DNA of 33,307 bases from CAUZFZ01 sp963579025 (lineage in GTDB: Bacteria > Planctomycetota > Planctomycetia > Planctomycetales > Planctomycetaceae), in assembly GCA_963579025.1 (NCBI GenBank), contig CAUZFZ010000119.1, positions 1-33,307 on the forward strand. Direction: 5' to 3'. Positions within the stretch are counted from its first letter, which is position 1. Every line of letters begins with the position of its first letter. This document shows, in pieces, positions 1-9,142 of the stretch. Under the pieces are notes generated by a model. It searched no databases. It was given only the letters and a program-made list of their open reading frames with translations, and was not told the origin of the DNA. The translations under genes and the position numbers were made by a program.

Positions 1-132
1 TATCGAATTTCCATCGGAGAATTCTTCACTGGTGACTTCCAGTACGTCGTGCTGATCAACGACGACGACCTTCGTGGAAGCGACGCCCACGCACTCTTCA
101 GCAACATCAGACTCCACGAGCTCGAACGGTGA
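1..132 (+). CDS. C-terminal fragment of a protein cut by the window edge
   Basis: An open frame enters from the left edge and ends at a TGA, giving the last 43 residues of a larger protein. The fragment reads as alternating hydrophobic and acidic beta strands (FQYVVLINDDDLRGSD) and ends in FSNIRLHELER. That ending resembles the closing strand of a secreted beta-sandwich or carbohydrate-binding type domain, but this is only an impression from pattern. The family cannot be named from so little sequence. About 220 bases with no supportable gene separate it from the next start, so it is probably not tightly co-transcribed with the methyltransferase downstream. Confidence 0.55.
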   Translation, partial: YRISIGEFFTGDFQYVVLINDDDLRGSDAHALFSNIRLHELER

Positions 133-353
133 TCGGACTCGCCCGTTTATCCATCTTGACGTCAAGTCCGGGACAGGAATACAAGCCTCACGTCAATTTG
201 CGCGGGCAAATTGCAGGTCTGAAAGTCGTCGCCTTGCGTTCTCCGTCACATCGTTGGAGTCACAGGCCTGATATATCGGCTTGGTGAAACACGATGTCCC
301 GCGCACGTTCAGGTTGCTATTTCAGCTCTCTGAACTGAACCATTACGCTGTGT

Positions 354-995
354 GTGGAACTTGCAGTTACTGAGGCAGGGTCCCTTGTAGATCTGCGATC
401 GCCTGTACATCGTCAAAGAGTGACACAAATGCATGACCGACTTGGCCAGATGCTCTGCCGCTGGAGACACAGGGTCGCCGCTCGCTCGATCAAAGGGCGA
501 GTGCTTGATATTGGTTGTGGAACAAATCAGCTCATCAAGTCCCATGGTGACGGCATCGGCGTAGACGTCCATGGCTGGGACGGAGTCGATATTATCGTCG
601 ACAATACGGCCGACCTCCCGTTTGAGGACCGTGGCTTCGACACTGTCACAATAATAGCCGCACTGAATCACATTCCAAATCGGAAGGAAGTTCTGCTGGA
701 AACCAACAGGCTCCTTCGTGATGGGGGACGAATTGTATTGACTATGATCCCGCCACGGCTGTCGACTATATGGCATTTCCTCCGACGTCCGTGGGATGCA
801 GACCAGCATGAGCGGGGAATGAAGGACGGCGAAGTCTACGGCATGACGGTCAGGGAAGTTGACGACCTGCTTGGCGAGGCCGGGTTTGAAAACATTCACC
901 ATGAACGATTCATGCTCGGGGTCAACTGCCTCACAACGGCTGAGAAACCGCTGATCGGCAAGACAGCACCCAGTGAAGACCGTGTGGCGGCATAG
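354..995 (+). CDS. class I SAM-dependent methyltransferase
   Basis: The 213-residue product has the Rossmann methyltransferase motif I VLDIGCGT at about residues 50-57. An acidic strand (GVDVHGWDGVDI) follows, then the motif IV-like region DLPFEDRGFDTVTIIAALNHI and the post-motif LLRDGGRIVLTMIPP. This is the usual layout of the Methyltransf_11/25 group. The substrate cannot be read from the sequence. Its place at the head of a glycosyltransferase cluster suggests methylation of a sugar or lipid-linked glycan intermediate, which is inference. The start used is a GTG without a clear Shine-Dalgarno site. An in-frame ATG at 429 (MHDRLGQML) follows an AAGAG sequence and keeps the whole domain, so the true protein may be about 188 residues. 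The next gene starts 62 bases downstream on the same strand. Confidence 0.8.
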   Translation: MELAVTEAGSLVDLRSPVHRQRVTQMHDRLGQMLCRWRHRVAARSIKGRVLDIGCGTNQLIKSHGDGIGVDVHGWDGVDIIVDNTADLPFEDRGFDTVTIIAALNHIPNRKEVLLETNRLLRDGGRIVLTMIPPRLSTIWHFLRRPWDADQHERGMKDGEVYGMTVREVDDLLGEAGFENIHHERFMLGVNCLTTAEKPLIGKTAPSEDRVAA

Positions 996-1057
996 GAATC
1001 AGTCATTCGGCCCGGAAGCCGTTCTTCCCGACACTGCTAACCCTCAAGTGAGTCGCC

Positions 1058-2101
1058 ATGCACCTTCTCGTGAGCATACCGGCACTGAACGAAGAGCAAA
1101 CCGTCTCTCACGTGATCGATCTGGTTCCGCAGAAGATTGACGGCGTAACGCGAACGACAATCCTCGTAGTTGATGACGGCTCAACGGATAACACCGCTGC
1201 CGTCGCCGTCGAAGCCGGGGCTTGCGTCGTTTCCCACGCCTGCAATTGTGGCGTAGGGGCCGCCTTTCAGACTGCGGTCCGTGAAGCCGTTCGCAGGGGA
1301 GCAGACATCCTCGTGACGATTGATGGGGATGGTCAGTTCGACGCCGCCGATATTCCACAGCTCGTGGCCCCCATTCTACATGGTTCGGTCGGGCTGTGCA
1401 CAGCGAGTCGATTTGCAGACGCAGCACTGATTCCGCAAATGCCAGGTATCAAGATTTGGGGCAATCATCGAGTTGCGTCAATTGTCAGTGCGCTGGCCGG
1501 CGAACAGTTTCACGACGTGTCATGCGGTTTTCGTGCGTATTCTCGCGACGCCATACTACGAATCACTCCTCTTGAGTCTTTTACCTACACTCATGAGGTT
1601 CTGCTCGACCTGGCCGCTAAGCGGGTCGCGATCAGAGAGATTCCACTTGCCGTTCGTGGAACACGCGAATTCGGCGAATCCAGGGTCGCGTCCAATGTGT
1701 GGAGATATGCCGTTCGTACGCTTTCGATCATGGCCCGTTTTTACCGGGACCATTATCCGCTCAAACTGTGCAGTACACTGGCATCTGTACCGCTCGTCGC
1801 CGCGTGTGTGCTTCTGGCGATCTCCGGCTGGCAGTGGTGGCAGACAGAAGTCTGGCTGAAGTCATTTGCTTTCGCCGGCGCGAGCCTGATTGGCGTTTCC
1901 CTGGCATTGATGTTCTTCGGGTTCCTGGCTGGGGTTACGAACAGACTCCGACGGAACCAGGAGGAGATTCTCTATTGGCTTCGTCTGAGTGCGACGCGCG
2001 AGGCCGCCACTACGGGAGGCGACACAACTGCAGAAACACCTATCGTGCCGTTTCCAGCTCCCGCACGCTCCCAGGATCGAGCCAACCGGGCATCCGCATG
2101 A
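1058..2101 (+). CDS. family 2 glycosyltransferase, polyprenol-phosphate type, with two C-terminal TM segments
   Basis: The 347-residue protein opens with a GT-A fold: VSIPALNEEQT at about 5-15, the nucleotide-binding DDGSTD at 39-44, and the metal-binding DGDGQFD around 89-95. This set is typical of DPM1/GtrB-like transferases that move a sugar from a nucleotide donor to polyprenyl phosphate at the inner leaflet. Two hydrophobic segments near residues 238-256 and 268-290 should anchor it in the membrane, followed by a short basic and then Pro/Ala-rich tail. The start is an ATG with a purine-rich AAGTGAG upstream. It lies between a methyltransferase and a YfhO-like protein on the same strand. 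A likely role is to load polyprenyl phosphate with a sugar used by a GT-C-type or YfhO-like enzyme outside. Donor and acceptor are not determinable here. Confidence 0.85.
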   Translation: MHLLVSIPALNEEQTVSHVIDLVPQKIDGVTRTTILVVDDGSTDNTAAVAVEAGACVVSHACNCGVGAAFQTAVREAVRRGADILVTIDGDGQFDAADIPQLVAPILHGSVGLCTASRFADAALIPQMPGIKIWGNHRVASIVSALAGEQFHDVSCGFRAYSRDAILRITPLESFTYTHEVLLDLAAKRVAIREIPLAVRGTREFGESRVASNVWRYAVRTLSIMARFYRDHYPLKLCSTLASVPLVAACVLLAISGWQWWQTEVWLKSFAFAGASLIGVSLALMFFGFLAGVTNRLRRNQEEILYWLRLSATREAATTGGDTTAETPIVPFPAPARSQDRANRASA

Positions 2102-2183
2102 CCTGACTAACCGCGCAGACGCACTAGCTATTCGCCCTGACTCTGTTTCTACTGCACACACGCATCGATAAGCATTCAGAGTT

Positions 2184-4664
2184 ATGAAGACTCTTCTTCT
2201 CAACAAGCTATTTCAGTCAGATAAAGCGGCGCTGCTGACTGCCGTCGGGGTGACACTTACCGTAATGGTTGTCTATTTTCCGATGGCGTTCCTCGGCACG
2301 GGTGTCATCGGACCGGCGGACATTGCTTACGGCGCATACCCATGGAGGGCCGACTACTATAGCCCCAATCAAGCTGTATTGTCGGATGAAGCGGACCTCT
2401 TCATTCCAATGGTCGCCTCAGCTCATGCCTACCTCCGAAATGGCGATCTGCCGCTGTTCATGCCGGATCACCTGAATGGTATTCCGGTACAGTTTGTCGC
2501 AAATAGCGATGTCAATTCCATTCCACTAATGCTGAGCACGCTGACGTTCGGTGTTCCGATCGGAATCAACGTCTGGTTAATCGGTCGGGCCCTGTTTGCC
2601 GCTTACTGTACATTTCAGCTGCTTAGAGTCTGGAAACTCGGCCGAGAGGCCGCAATTGTCGGCACGATCACTTTCATGTTCAGCAGTTTTGCCGTTCAGC
2701 GATTTGTGCAGTCGTTCTTTCTGATTTACGCGCTCATACCAGTTCTATTATACGGAATCGAGAGGATCCTGCAGAACCGGAGTAAGGCGTGGTGTCTGGG
2801 ACTGCCACTGGCTGGCTACATGCTGGTTTCGGCCGGATATCCGCATATGAGTATTGTGGTTGCTCTCTTCGTTTCCGGCTACACATTGCTGCGGCTGATG
2901 GAGCGCCGCTGCCTCACTGATGTTTACATTCTCAGCGGAATCGTAGTCCTGACAGTGGCGATGGCGATGCCCGTGCTGCTGGCAACTTACGACTACTTTT
3001 ATGGTGGGTTCGATTGGACATATCGTGCAAATCGGTGGACCAATCGGCTACAGTCAGAGTCACTTGTTTCGCTGGCAGTTCCTGAAGTGCTCTTGAACCG
3101 CAGGTCAAGTGACAGCTGGATTCGGAATGCTACATACATTGGCGTTCTTCCATTGATCATGGCCTGCGTTTCCATCTTCCTTATCGCCTGGAAGCGCCAT
3201 TCATTCTGGTATCTCACGGCGGTTGTGTTCGTCTTGCCCCTTGCGCTTTACAACCTGTCCGGCTTCAACCAGTACGTGTGGAAGCGTCTTCCGGTACTTG
3301 GCAGTGTGGCGCCAAATACGTTGATCCTGCTGTGGATGGCCAGCATGAGCTTGATGTCAGCTTTTGGCGTAGACGCCTGGCTAAGTGCCGACTGCGGCAC
3401 GAAACGTCGTGTGGCCACGCTGGCGGCATTGGTTGTCGCACTAGTCGGGTTCGGCGTGTTTGCCTGGCCGGTCGTGGCGGCAGCTGCAGAAATAGAGTCA
3501 AAGGTGGCCGTGGTCGCCTGTGTGCGGGCTCTTGTCGTAGTTTTCGTCGTGGGTGTAATGGCCTGGAGCATTCGTCGAGGTCAATCCGGGACGCGCTGGC
3601 TTGCACCGGCTTCGGTTGTTGTCGTACTGGTCGACCTTGGTGCAATGGGGTATGACTGGAATGACACGACGCCTGTGAGCCGCTTCTACCCGGAAACGGC
3701 AGGCGTGAAATACCTGTTAGAGCACCAGGGTGATTGCAAGGTGCTTCCAACGGGAACTGCTCTGCACAGTCGAATGGCGTCAGCTGTGGGTATTCGAGCG
3801 TTGGGAGTCCGCGGCTTTCCGTCCAGCCGTATCAAGCAATTGTACCAGGCGATTTCAGACGACGCCTTTCGCGTTCATCCAACGCAGACGCTTCTATCAG
3901 TCGCTCACCCGGATCATGGTGGAGTCCGTCTGAATGCGCCGCTGATCGACTCGCTGGGAATTCGCTACGTTGCTACTCCACCTGACGCAGTACTCTGGGG
4001 CGATCGGTCCAGTGAACTGCAGGGATACTCACTTGTGTATGACGACGATATCCGCATCTGGGAGAACAGCGAAGCCCTGGAACGAGGCTACATAGTGCCG
4101 CGAGTCAGCGTCACGAGTAATTCGATCGAACGACTCATTGACCCTTCCGTGAGGGCCGCGAACCAAGCGTTTATTGATGACTCGGATTCAAGTGATAGTG
4201 CACTTCTCGAATTGGTCGAGAAGAATGGACTTCCTCTCGACGGTAGTGTGACTCCCGTTGAATTGGGTGGTTACAGGCAGCAGTTCGATGTAACGGCGTC
4301 CCGTCCTGCAATGCTCGTGGTCTCCGACAATTTCCATAGCGGTTGGGTGGCCAGGATTGGATCGGTGAAAGTCCCGCTTTGGCGAGTTAATGGAAACATG
4401 CGCGGCCTGCCTGTTCCTAGGGGTGCCTCAGAAGTGACACTCACGTATGAACCGGCTGGTTTGTGGCCGGCGATGTATTTGTCGTCGAGCGTCGCGGGCG
4501 GGCTATTGTTCACTCTCATAGGTCGCGCAATGATGTGGTTTCTACAAAGGCAGAGGGCTCAGGCTGAACCAGTTCATTTGAGTGTCTCTGCAACTGGCGC
4601 GGACGTTCCGTCACATGCACTCGCGTCGAGGCAAACGGAGTTGAGCCGCAGACGGGCGGGCTAA
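2184..4664 (+). CDS. YfhO-like polytopic membrane protein (putative GT-C-type glycosyltransferase)
   Basis: The 826-residue product has about a dozen hydrophobic segments in its first 500 residues and a soluble C-terminal part of roughly 270 residues, closing with one more TM near 775-795. After TM1 comes an extracytoplasmic loop of the style GPADIAYGAYPW followed by DEADLFIPM, the acidic-loop arrangement of bacterial YfhO family proteins and other GT-C transferases that use polyprenyl-phosphate sugars. The C-terminal soluble part, with SDNFHSGWVARI and then VPRGASEVTLTYEP, is also as in YfhO proteins. YfhO of Bacillus is linked to glycosylation of teichoic acids. Here the neighbouring polyprenol-phosphate GT2 would be the natural supplier of donor, which is inference. 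The first in-frame ATG is used and lies 82 bases after the GT2 stop, so an operon is likely. Confidence 0.75.
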   Translation: MKTLLLNKLFQSDKAALLTAVGVTLTVMVVYFPMAFLGTGVIGPADIAYGAYPWRADYYSPNQAVLSDEADLFIPMVASAHAYLRNGDLPLFMPDHLNGIPVQFVANSDVNSIPLMLSTLTFGVPIGINVWLIGRALFAAYCTFQLLRVWKLGREAAIVGTITFMFSSFAVQRFVQSFFLIYALIPVLLYGIERILQNRSKAWCLGLPLAGYMLVSAGYPHMSIVVALFVSGYTLLRLMERRCLTDVYILSGIVVLTVAMAMPVLLATYDYFYGGFDWTYRANRWTNRLQSESLVSLAVPEVLLNRRSSDSWIRNATYIGVLPLIMACVSIFLIAWKRHSFWYLTAVVFVLPLALYNLSGFNQYVWKRLPVLGSVAPNTLILLWMASMSLMSAFGVDAWLSADCGTKRRVATLAALVVALVGFGVFAWPVVAAAAEIESKVAVVACVRALVVVFVVGVMAWSIRRGQSGTRWLAPASVVVVLVDLGAMGYDWNDTTPVSRFYPETAGVKYLLEHQGDCKVLPTGTALHSRMASAVGIRALGVRGFPSSRIKQLYQAISDDAFRVHPTQTLLSVAHPDHGGVRLNAPLIDSLGIRYVATPPDAVLWGDRSSELQGYSLVYDDDIRIWENSEALERGYIVPRVSVTSNSIERLIDPSVRAANQAFIDDSDSSDSALLELVEKNGLPLDGSVTPVELGGYRQQFDVTASRPAMLVVSDNFHSGWVARIGSVKVPLWRVNGNMRGLPVPRGASEVTLTYEPAGLWPAMYLSSSVAGGLLFTLIGRAMMWFLQRQRAQAEPVHLSVSATGADVPSHALASRQTELSRRRAG

Positions 4665-4681
4665 TTCGCTTCCGCCTCTCT

Positions 4682-4714
4682 CTATTCGGCTCGCTGCCAC
4701 TATTCGGCTCGCTG
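4682..4714 (+). repeat. short tandem duplication in an intergenic gap
   Basis: The 15-base word CTATTCGGCTCGCTG occurs twice, separated by CCA, giving an 18-base period just after the YfhO-like gene stop. It looks like a recent slippage duplication. No dyad symmetry strong enough for a terminator was seen. Confidence 0.7.
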
Positions 4715-4810
4715 ATTGAAAGGCCGTGCGTCTTCATGTATTAATAGGCAGCGCGTCAATAGTGTTCAATTGACGGAGGGCTGCTGAGACGCTGGTTACG
4801 TGTTTGCCCA

Positions 4811-5899
4811 ATGCCAACGACCGTAGCGCCGGGATCCGATCGACAAGGAGGCTGGCTAACAGCTTTCCGAACATCCGGCAAGGTATTCCTTGTCGGTATT
4901 GTGCTAGTGTTTGTGGTTCGGCACGTCATGGGATTTGGAGTAACAGCCGGCTCTATTGCCAACACCTGTCATGCCGCGCCAGGGTGGCTGCTTCTCGCGG
5001 CCATTCTTTATGTTCTGAGCTGGTTGCCCGCGGCAGCGTTGTGGAAAACGATGCTGACCCCATGCAATGTACGTGTTCCATTGTCGGCACTGTTCACCGC
5101 AGCGCTTTGCGGGCTGATTGGTAAGTACACGCCGGGAAAGGCGGGGTCACTGCTAATTCGGGCGATGATGCTCAAGAGGTATGCGATCAAGATGCCGGTG
5201 TCAATTGTGACAGCTCTTTGTGAGACAGTAATCCTGCTGGCATCTGGTCTGGTCATTGCTGTGGGCCTGCTGCCCGTGACTGTCTCACTGGACCGTGTCA
5301 GGGAGAGTGTTCATGGACCTGCCTTTGTAATGCAGTGGGCGACATGGCTGTGGATGCGGCCTGTTCTGACCATCGGAGCCGCTGCCGTCGGTGTCATCAT
5401 TGCTGTCAGGTACGCCGTACCACATTTACTGGCTCGCGTTCTTCGATCACGAGTTAATCAGACATGGGACAGCGAGCCGTTTGGTCGGCTCATTGGTAAC
5501 TGGCGATTCTGTTTCGTCAGTTGCGGTACAGCCGCGTTATTCTGGGGGCTGGAGGGCGTGAGTCTGACGTGTGTGCTGCAGGCGACCGGATATGAGTCTT
5601 TCGACGTTGCGACAACCATCGCTTGCGTCGGGGCCTGCTCGTTGGCCAGCAGCATTGGATGCTTTGCAGTATTCACGCCGGGTGGGCTTGGAGTGCGCGA
5701 GTGGATTCTGATTGAGTCGCTGCTGTGTCTGCCTGGAATGTCTGCAGAGTCGGCTGTTGCTGCCAGTATTCTACTACGAGTCGTATGGTTGTTGGCTGAA
5801 GTAACAACTGGTGGCGTTCTGTATGTTATTGTCTTTCGGAGAGGATCGCCGCGTATTCCAGATGCAGTTGCGACGCCGGACAGACGCCAGGCAGCATGA
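4811..5899 (+). CDS. flippase-like integral membrane protein (LPG-synthase TM domain / YbhN family)
   Basis: The 362-residue protein has about eight hydrophobic segments. It shows the two signatures of the lysylphosphatidylglycerol-synthase TM family: GKYTPGKAGSLLIRAMML near residues 103-120 and FTPGGLGVREW near 290-300. Members without the soluble aminoacyltransferase half (YbhN, AglD-like, DUF2029-adjacent proteins) are common in polysaccharide and glycolipid loci. They are thought to move or handle lipid-linked glycans, although the biochemical activity is often unproven. The length matches the TM-only members, so no synthase domain has been lost. It is read in the same direction as the YfhO-like gene, 146 bases upstream. 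A role in lipid-carrier handling in this surface-glycan locus is inference. Confidence 0.8.
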   Translation: MPTTVAPGSDRQGGWLTAFRTSGKVFLVGIVLVFVVRHVMGFGVTAGSIANTCHAAPGWLLLAAILYVLSWLPAAALWKTMLTPCNVRVPLSALFTAALCGLIGKYTPGKAGSLLIRAMMLKRYAIKMPVSIVTALCETVILLASGLVIAVGLLPVTVSLDRVRESVHGPAFVMQWATWLWMRPVLTIGAAAVGVIIAVRYAVPHLLARVLRSRVNQTWDSEPFGRLIGNWRFCFVSCGTAALFWGLEGVSLTCVLQATGYESFDVATTIACVGACSLASSIGCFAVFTPGGLGVREWILIESLLCLPGMSAESAVAASILLRVVWLLAEVTTGGVLYVIVFRRGSPRIPDAVATPDRRQAA

Positions 5900-6111
5900 G
5901 GAAAACGTAGCAATCCAGCACTCTTTGAGTTTATAGACTGCCTCGTTCGTGTGTCAGGCCGCTTTCGCAGGATCAGAACTGAATTCCTCGGATCACTGTA
6001 ACCCGCGATAGTCGCGGTAAGCTTCTGCTGGCGCGACAGAGAGACGAAACGCGGTGAATCGCGTTTGAGGCATGGCGTTCTCTGATATCCTCAATTCGGT
6101 CCGTGTTATTT

Positions 6112-6600
6112 TCAATGTGTCCGGCGCCGGTCACGTAGGAACGCAGACGGCAATGTCCCTACAGTCTGCACCAGTAGTGCGGCGATGCGACGCCATCGCG
6201 ACTCGCCAGGCATTACGCACCGCCGATACCAGGTAATCGCACGCCAGGCTCGGCTAGTCGTTATTTCCGTCAGTTGGGCATTGAACTTCCGATGATTCGC
6301 AGCGAGTTCATCTTGATCAGCTCTCGTGAGTTCCTCAGTGTGCCGGGTTTGAGTGGCGTTGAACTGATCGACTGACACCGGTTGGAACAGTGCCGAGAGA
6401 TAACTCAACTGCTCTCTGGCCGAATCGAGCTTCGTCAAGTCCGAACTCCGGGATGGACTTGCCATGGCAGTCAACGCATCCCACGTCTGCGAAAGGAGCA
6501 CTCGCAGCGGCGAAGGGAATTCGGAAACATTAGTCCTCGCCTCAGAGTCATGGTGTCGAAGTGAAGAGCATGGAACGATCACCATCCGTGGCGCAATCAA
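6112..6600 (-). pseudogene. probable C-terminal remnant of a glycosyltransferase-associated protein
   Basis: A minus-strand reading frame of 162 codons from a TTG shows a charged helical stretch (EQLSYLSALFQPV to ANHRKFNAQLTEI) that could form a coiled coil. It is followed by TSRAWRAITWYRRCVMPG and a basic end SRWRR. The combination of a coiled coil, SxAWR, an aromatic-basic helix and PGSRxR is often seen at the C-terminal or inter-domain part of large planctomycete and proteobacterial glycan glycosyltransferases. No catalytic domain is left. The same frame stays open upstream to a TAA at 6694-6696 without a convincing start. It is the only minus-strand candidate amid plus-strand genes, which fits a fragment left by rearrangement. 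It could instead be a small intact protein of unknown function. Confidence 0.4.
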
Positions 6601-6938
6601 CCGGCTACGACTCTTCTCGAAGCCGGTCCGTGGCAGTTCTGGAGTAGCACCGCGGCTGTCTGGGCGCTGGCGGTACTCAACGACGCGCGTCTTTTACTAG
6701 TTCCCGGCCACTCGCTGGAAGACCGACCTGCGACCGCCGTGGGAAGAACCGCGTTGACGCATTTGAAACCAGTCGCTTACAAGTCGCGCCTCTCGCGGTT
6801 CACACTACATTCTGGTTCAATTCACACCGGCACTGTTGGCATGGTGGTTGGTTTTTCTCAACCATACCAACGCGGAATTGCCCGGTTAACATTGCCGTGA
6901 AGGAACCGGATTAAGCAAACACTCATGGATGAGCTTAG
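6601..6938. other. gap with no supportable gene
   Basis: This stretch holds no recognisable coding sequence on either strand. The part up to about 6693 continues the open minus-strand frame of the remnant to its left (reading KTRVVEYR onward). An imperfect hairpin lies at 6837-6869, with arms TGGCATGGTGGTTG and CAACCATACCA around a T-rich loop. It could be a weak terminator or only chance symmetry. The region probably contains the promoter of the following glycosyltransferase gene, but no clear -35/-10 pair was identified. Confidence 0.4.
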
Positions 6939-8957
6939 ATGCCACGGACGAATCATCACGCTGAATCGGAACTGACTGACCGCATATCGGCCCCACAGGA
7001 GCCGGGACGGGCCTCTCCATCCGAGGTAATCAACGCGAACCTGCGGCGACCGCACAGGCCCCTCGGTCACGGGTTCTCCTTTCATTCCGCAATGGATGTT
7101 CTGCTTCCGCACCTTTCGCGGCGCCGGCTCATTGCTCGCACACTCTATTACGGCTTATGGCGATCAAGAGTCGCAAGCTTCCGATCGCGACTAACGCAGG
7201 CTTTGCGTCGTGTAACACTGGTGATGACGGAACAGCCTCGCACGATTGACCGAACGCCGTGGGCGTCACCTGATGCTGCAGACGCCGCGGATGACCGGAG
7301 CGTCGAAGTCATCATTGTTACCTACAACTCCGAAGAAATCATCGAAAGCTGTATTCGATCGGCGTTCAATGCGAACCACGAGAGGTTTCGCCTCAAAGTA
7401 ACGGTCGTCGACAACGCTTCGAGTGATGGGACGACGGCGGTTCTTGAGGGTCTGGCCGAGGAGTTCGCCGACCTCCAGGTACTGTCTAACCGGCGCAATG
7501 TTGGGTTTGGCCGGGCAATCAATGGTGCCGCCCGGATGACCAGTGCGGATTTCATCTTCTGTCTCAATCCGGACGCAACTCTCAAGCCCAATACGCTTGA
7601 CACTGTTCTTTCGGATGCCACGTCCTCGATGTCAGTCGGTTTTCGCATGTGGGAATGTCGGCAGACTCCCTACGAGCATCCAAAGCTATACGACCCCGTC
7701 ACGCGAGAAACGGAATGGGCCTCGGGAGCCTGTCTCCTGGCTCATACGGGAACGTTTCTGGATGTGGGCGGCTTCGACGGGAACATCTTTCTGTACGCTG
7801 AGGACGTGGAATTGTCGTGGCGCGTCCGAGCCAGTGGGTTTCGAATCCGATACGTTCCCAACGCAACACTTGTGCATTGCACTTATGAGGGAGCTGGCGA
7901 CACCAAGCCGTCACAGTTCTACAACAGCCTGGTCTCCAACCTGATACTTCGCCTCAAGTACGGAAGCCTGTCGGAACTCACTCTGTTTGCTTTGGGGCTC
8001 ATAACGCAAATGCTATGCCCTCCTCAGCTCCCGTCTCCACGCTGGAATATGCTGAAACACTTTGGTCTGGCCGTTCCGAATCTCGCTCTTGCGTCATGGA
8101 CGCGAATCCGTAAGTTGCTGCTGCGGAATCCATCGGTCGCCCGATTTGTTGGATTCGACTACGAGCTGTCGCGGACTGGCTCTTTCTATCACGTGACGGA
8201 CTTCAGGGACGGACCACTAGTCTCGGTTGTCATTCGAACCATGGACCGGCCGCAATACCTGCGCGAAGCGCTGCAATCTATCGCCAATCAGACCTACACA
8301 AACATTGAGGTCGTGGTCGTCGAAGACGGGCCTGCAAAGTCGCAGCACATCGTCAACGAGTTTCCGCAGCTCACGATTCACTATTTCGCCACCGGTATCA
8401 GATCCGGACGGTGCCGCGCCGGCAACGCCGGTTTGACAAAGGCCAATGGAAGGTATATCTGCTTCCTCGACGACGACGATCTTTTTTACGCGGACCATTT
8501 CGAGACGCTGGTCCACGTACTGCAGAACTCTCCGAACCGGGCCGCCTACAGTTGCGGTCTTGAAGTGGCAACCGAAGTCCTTTCCGACGAGCCCTTTCAG
8601 TATCGCGAAACGCGACATGAAGTGATCCATCAGCACGAATACGATCAGAAACGGCTACGCAAGAAGAACCTGATGCCAATCAACACCGTCCTCTTTGAAC
8701 GAAGCTGCTACGAAGAGGCCGGTGGCTTCGATGAAAACTTAGGTTTGCTCGAAGACTGGAACCTGTGGGTGCGTTACTCGGCACTGACTGATTTTACATT
8801 CGTCAGGAAAACGACCTGTCTGTATCGCGTGCCAGCCGACTCAGGCATTAGCAAATTGAGGTATCAACAACTGACAGCCGCCTACGATGAGGTATGCCTC
8901 GCAAATGCTGCCACACTGGATCAGCTGCAGTCAGTGCGGGAGCGGGTCGCTGCCTGA
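6939..8957 (+). CDS. tandem two-domain family 2 glycosyltransferase
   Basis: The 672-residue protein contains two GT-A domains. The first, from about residue 122, has VEVIIVTYNSEEIIESCI, then VVDNASSDGT near 156-165, NVGFGRAIN, a NPDA metal-binding motif (FCLNPDATL), and GGFDGNIFLYAEDVELSWR. This is the WbbL/rhamnosyltransferase-like pattern. The second, from about residue 426, has PLVSVVIRTMDRPQYLREAL, VVVVEDGP and the DXD-type FLDDDDLF near 512-516, then GGFDENLGLLEDWNLWVRY. Two active sites suggest it adds two residues of a glycan repeat in the cytosol. The N-terminal 120 residues are basic with no recognised domain. An in-frame ATG at 7092 (MDVLLPHLSRRR) would remove half of them and may be the true start. 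It stands alone on the plus strand between two decayed minus-strand genes. Confidence 0.85.
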   Translation: MPRTNHHAESELTDRISAPQEPGRASPSEVINANLRRPHRPLGHGFSFHSAMDVLLPHLSRRRLIARTLYYGLWRSRVASFRSRLTQALRRVTLVMTEQPRTIDRTPWASPDAADAADDRSVEVIIVTYNSEEIIESCIRSAFNANHERFRLKVTVVDNASSDGTTAVLEGLAEEFADLQVLSNRRNVGFGRAINGAARMTSADFIFCLNPDATLKPNTLDTVLSDATSSMSVGFRMWECRQTPYEHPKLYDPVTRETEWASGACLLAHTGTFLDVGGFDGNIFLYAEDVELSWRVRASGFRIRYVPNATLVHCTYEGAGDTKPSQFYNSLVSNLILRLKYGSLSELTLFALGLITQMLCPPQLPSPRWNMLKHFGLAVPNLALASWTRIRKLLLRNPSVARFVGFDYELSRTGSFYHVTDFRDGPLVSVVIRTMDRPQYLREALQSIANQTYTNIEVVVVEDGPAKSQHIVNEFPQLTIHYFATGIRSGRCRAGNAGLTKANGRYICFLDDDDLFYADHFETLVHVLQNSPNRAAYSCGLEVATEVLSDEPFQYRETRHEVIHQHEYDQKRLRKKNLMPINTVLFERSCYEEAGGFDENLGLLEDWNLWVRYSALTDFTFVRKTTCLYRVPADSGISKLRYQQLTAAYDEVCLANAATLDQLQSVRERVAA

Positions 8958-9142
8958 TGCTCCGTCGAAACTCGTCACCGCACAGGATCGAGAAAGGTCT
9001 GCCGATCCGGGACTGCTCGCAGCGCTGGTGAGGATTTCGCGGTGACAGACAACCGATTGTCTGCGCAGCGGCACCAAACAAAGCATTGCCAATCTGGAAG
9101 ACGTTGCCGCGCAGGCTGGACTGCCCCGGTAGTGGAGTCCAC

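Noticed and set aside
309..902. 197-codon minus-strand frame opposite the first methyltransferase
   Set aside because: It lies antisense to a gene with clear methyltransferase motifs and its own translation shows no domain, so it is a shadow frame.
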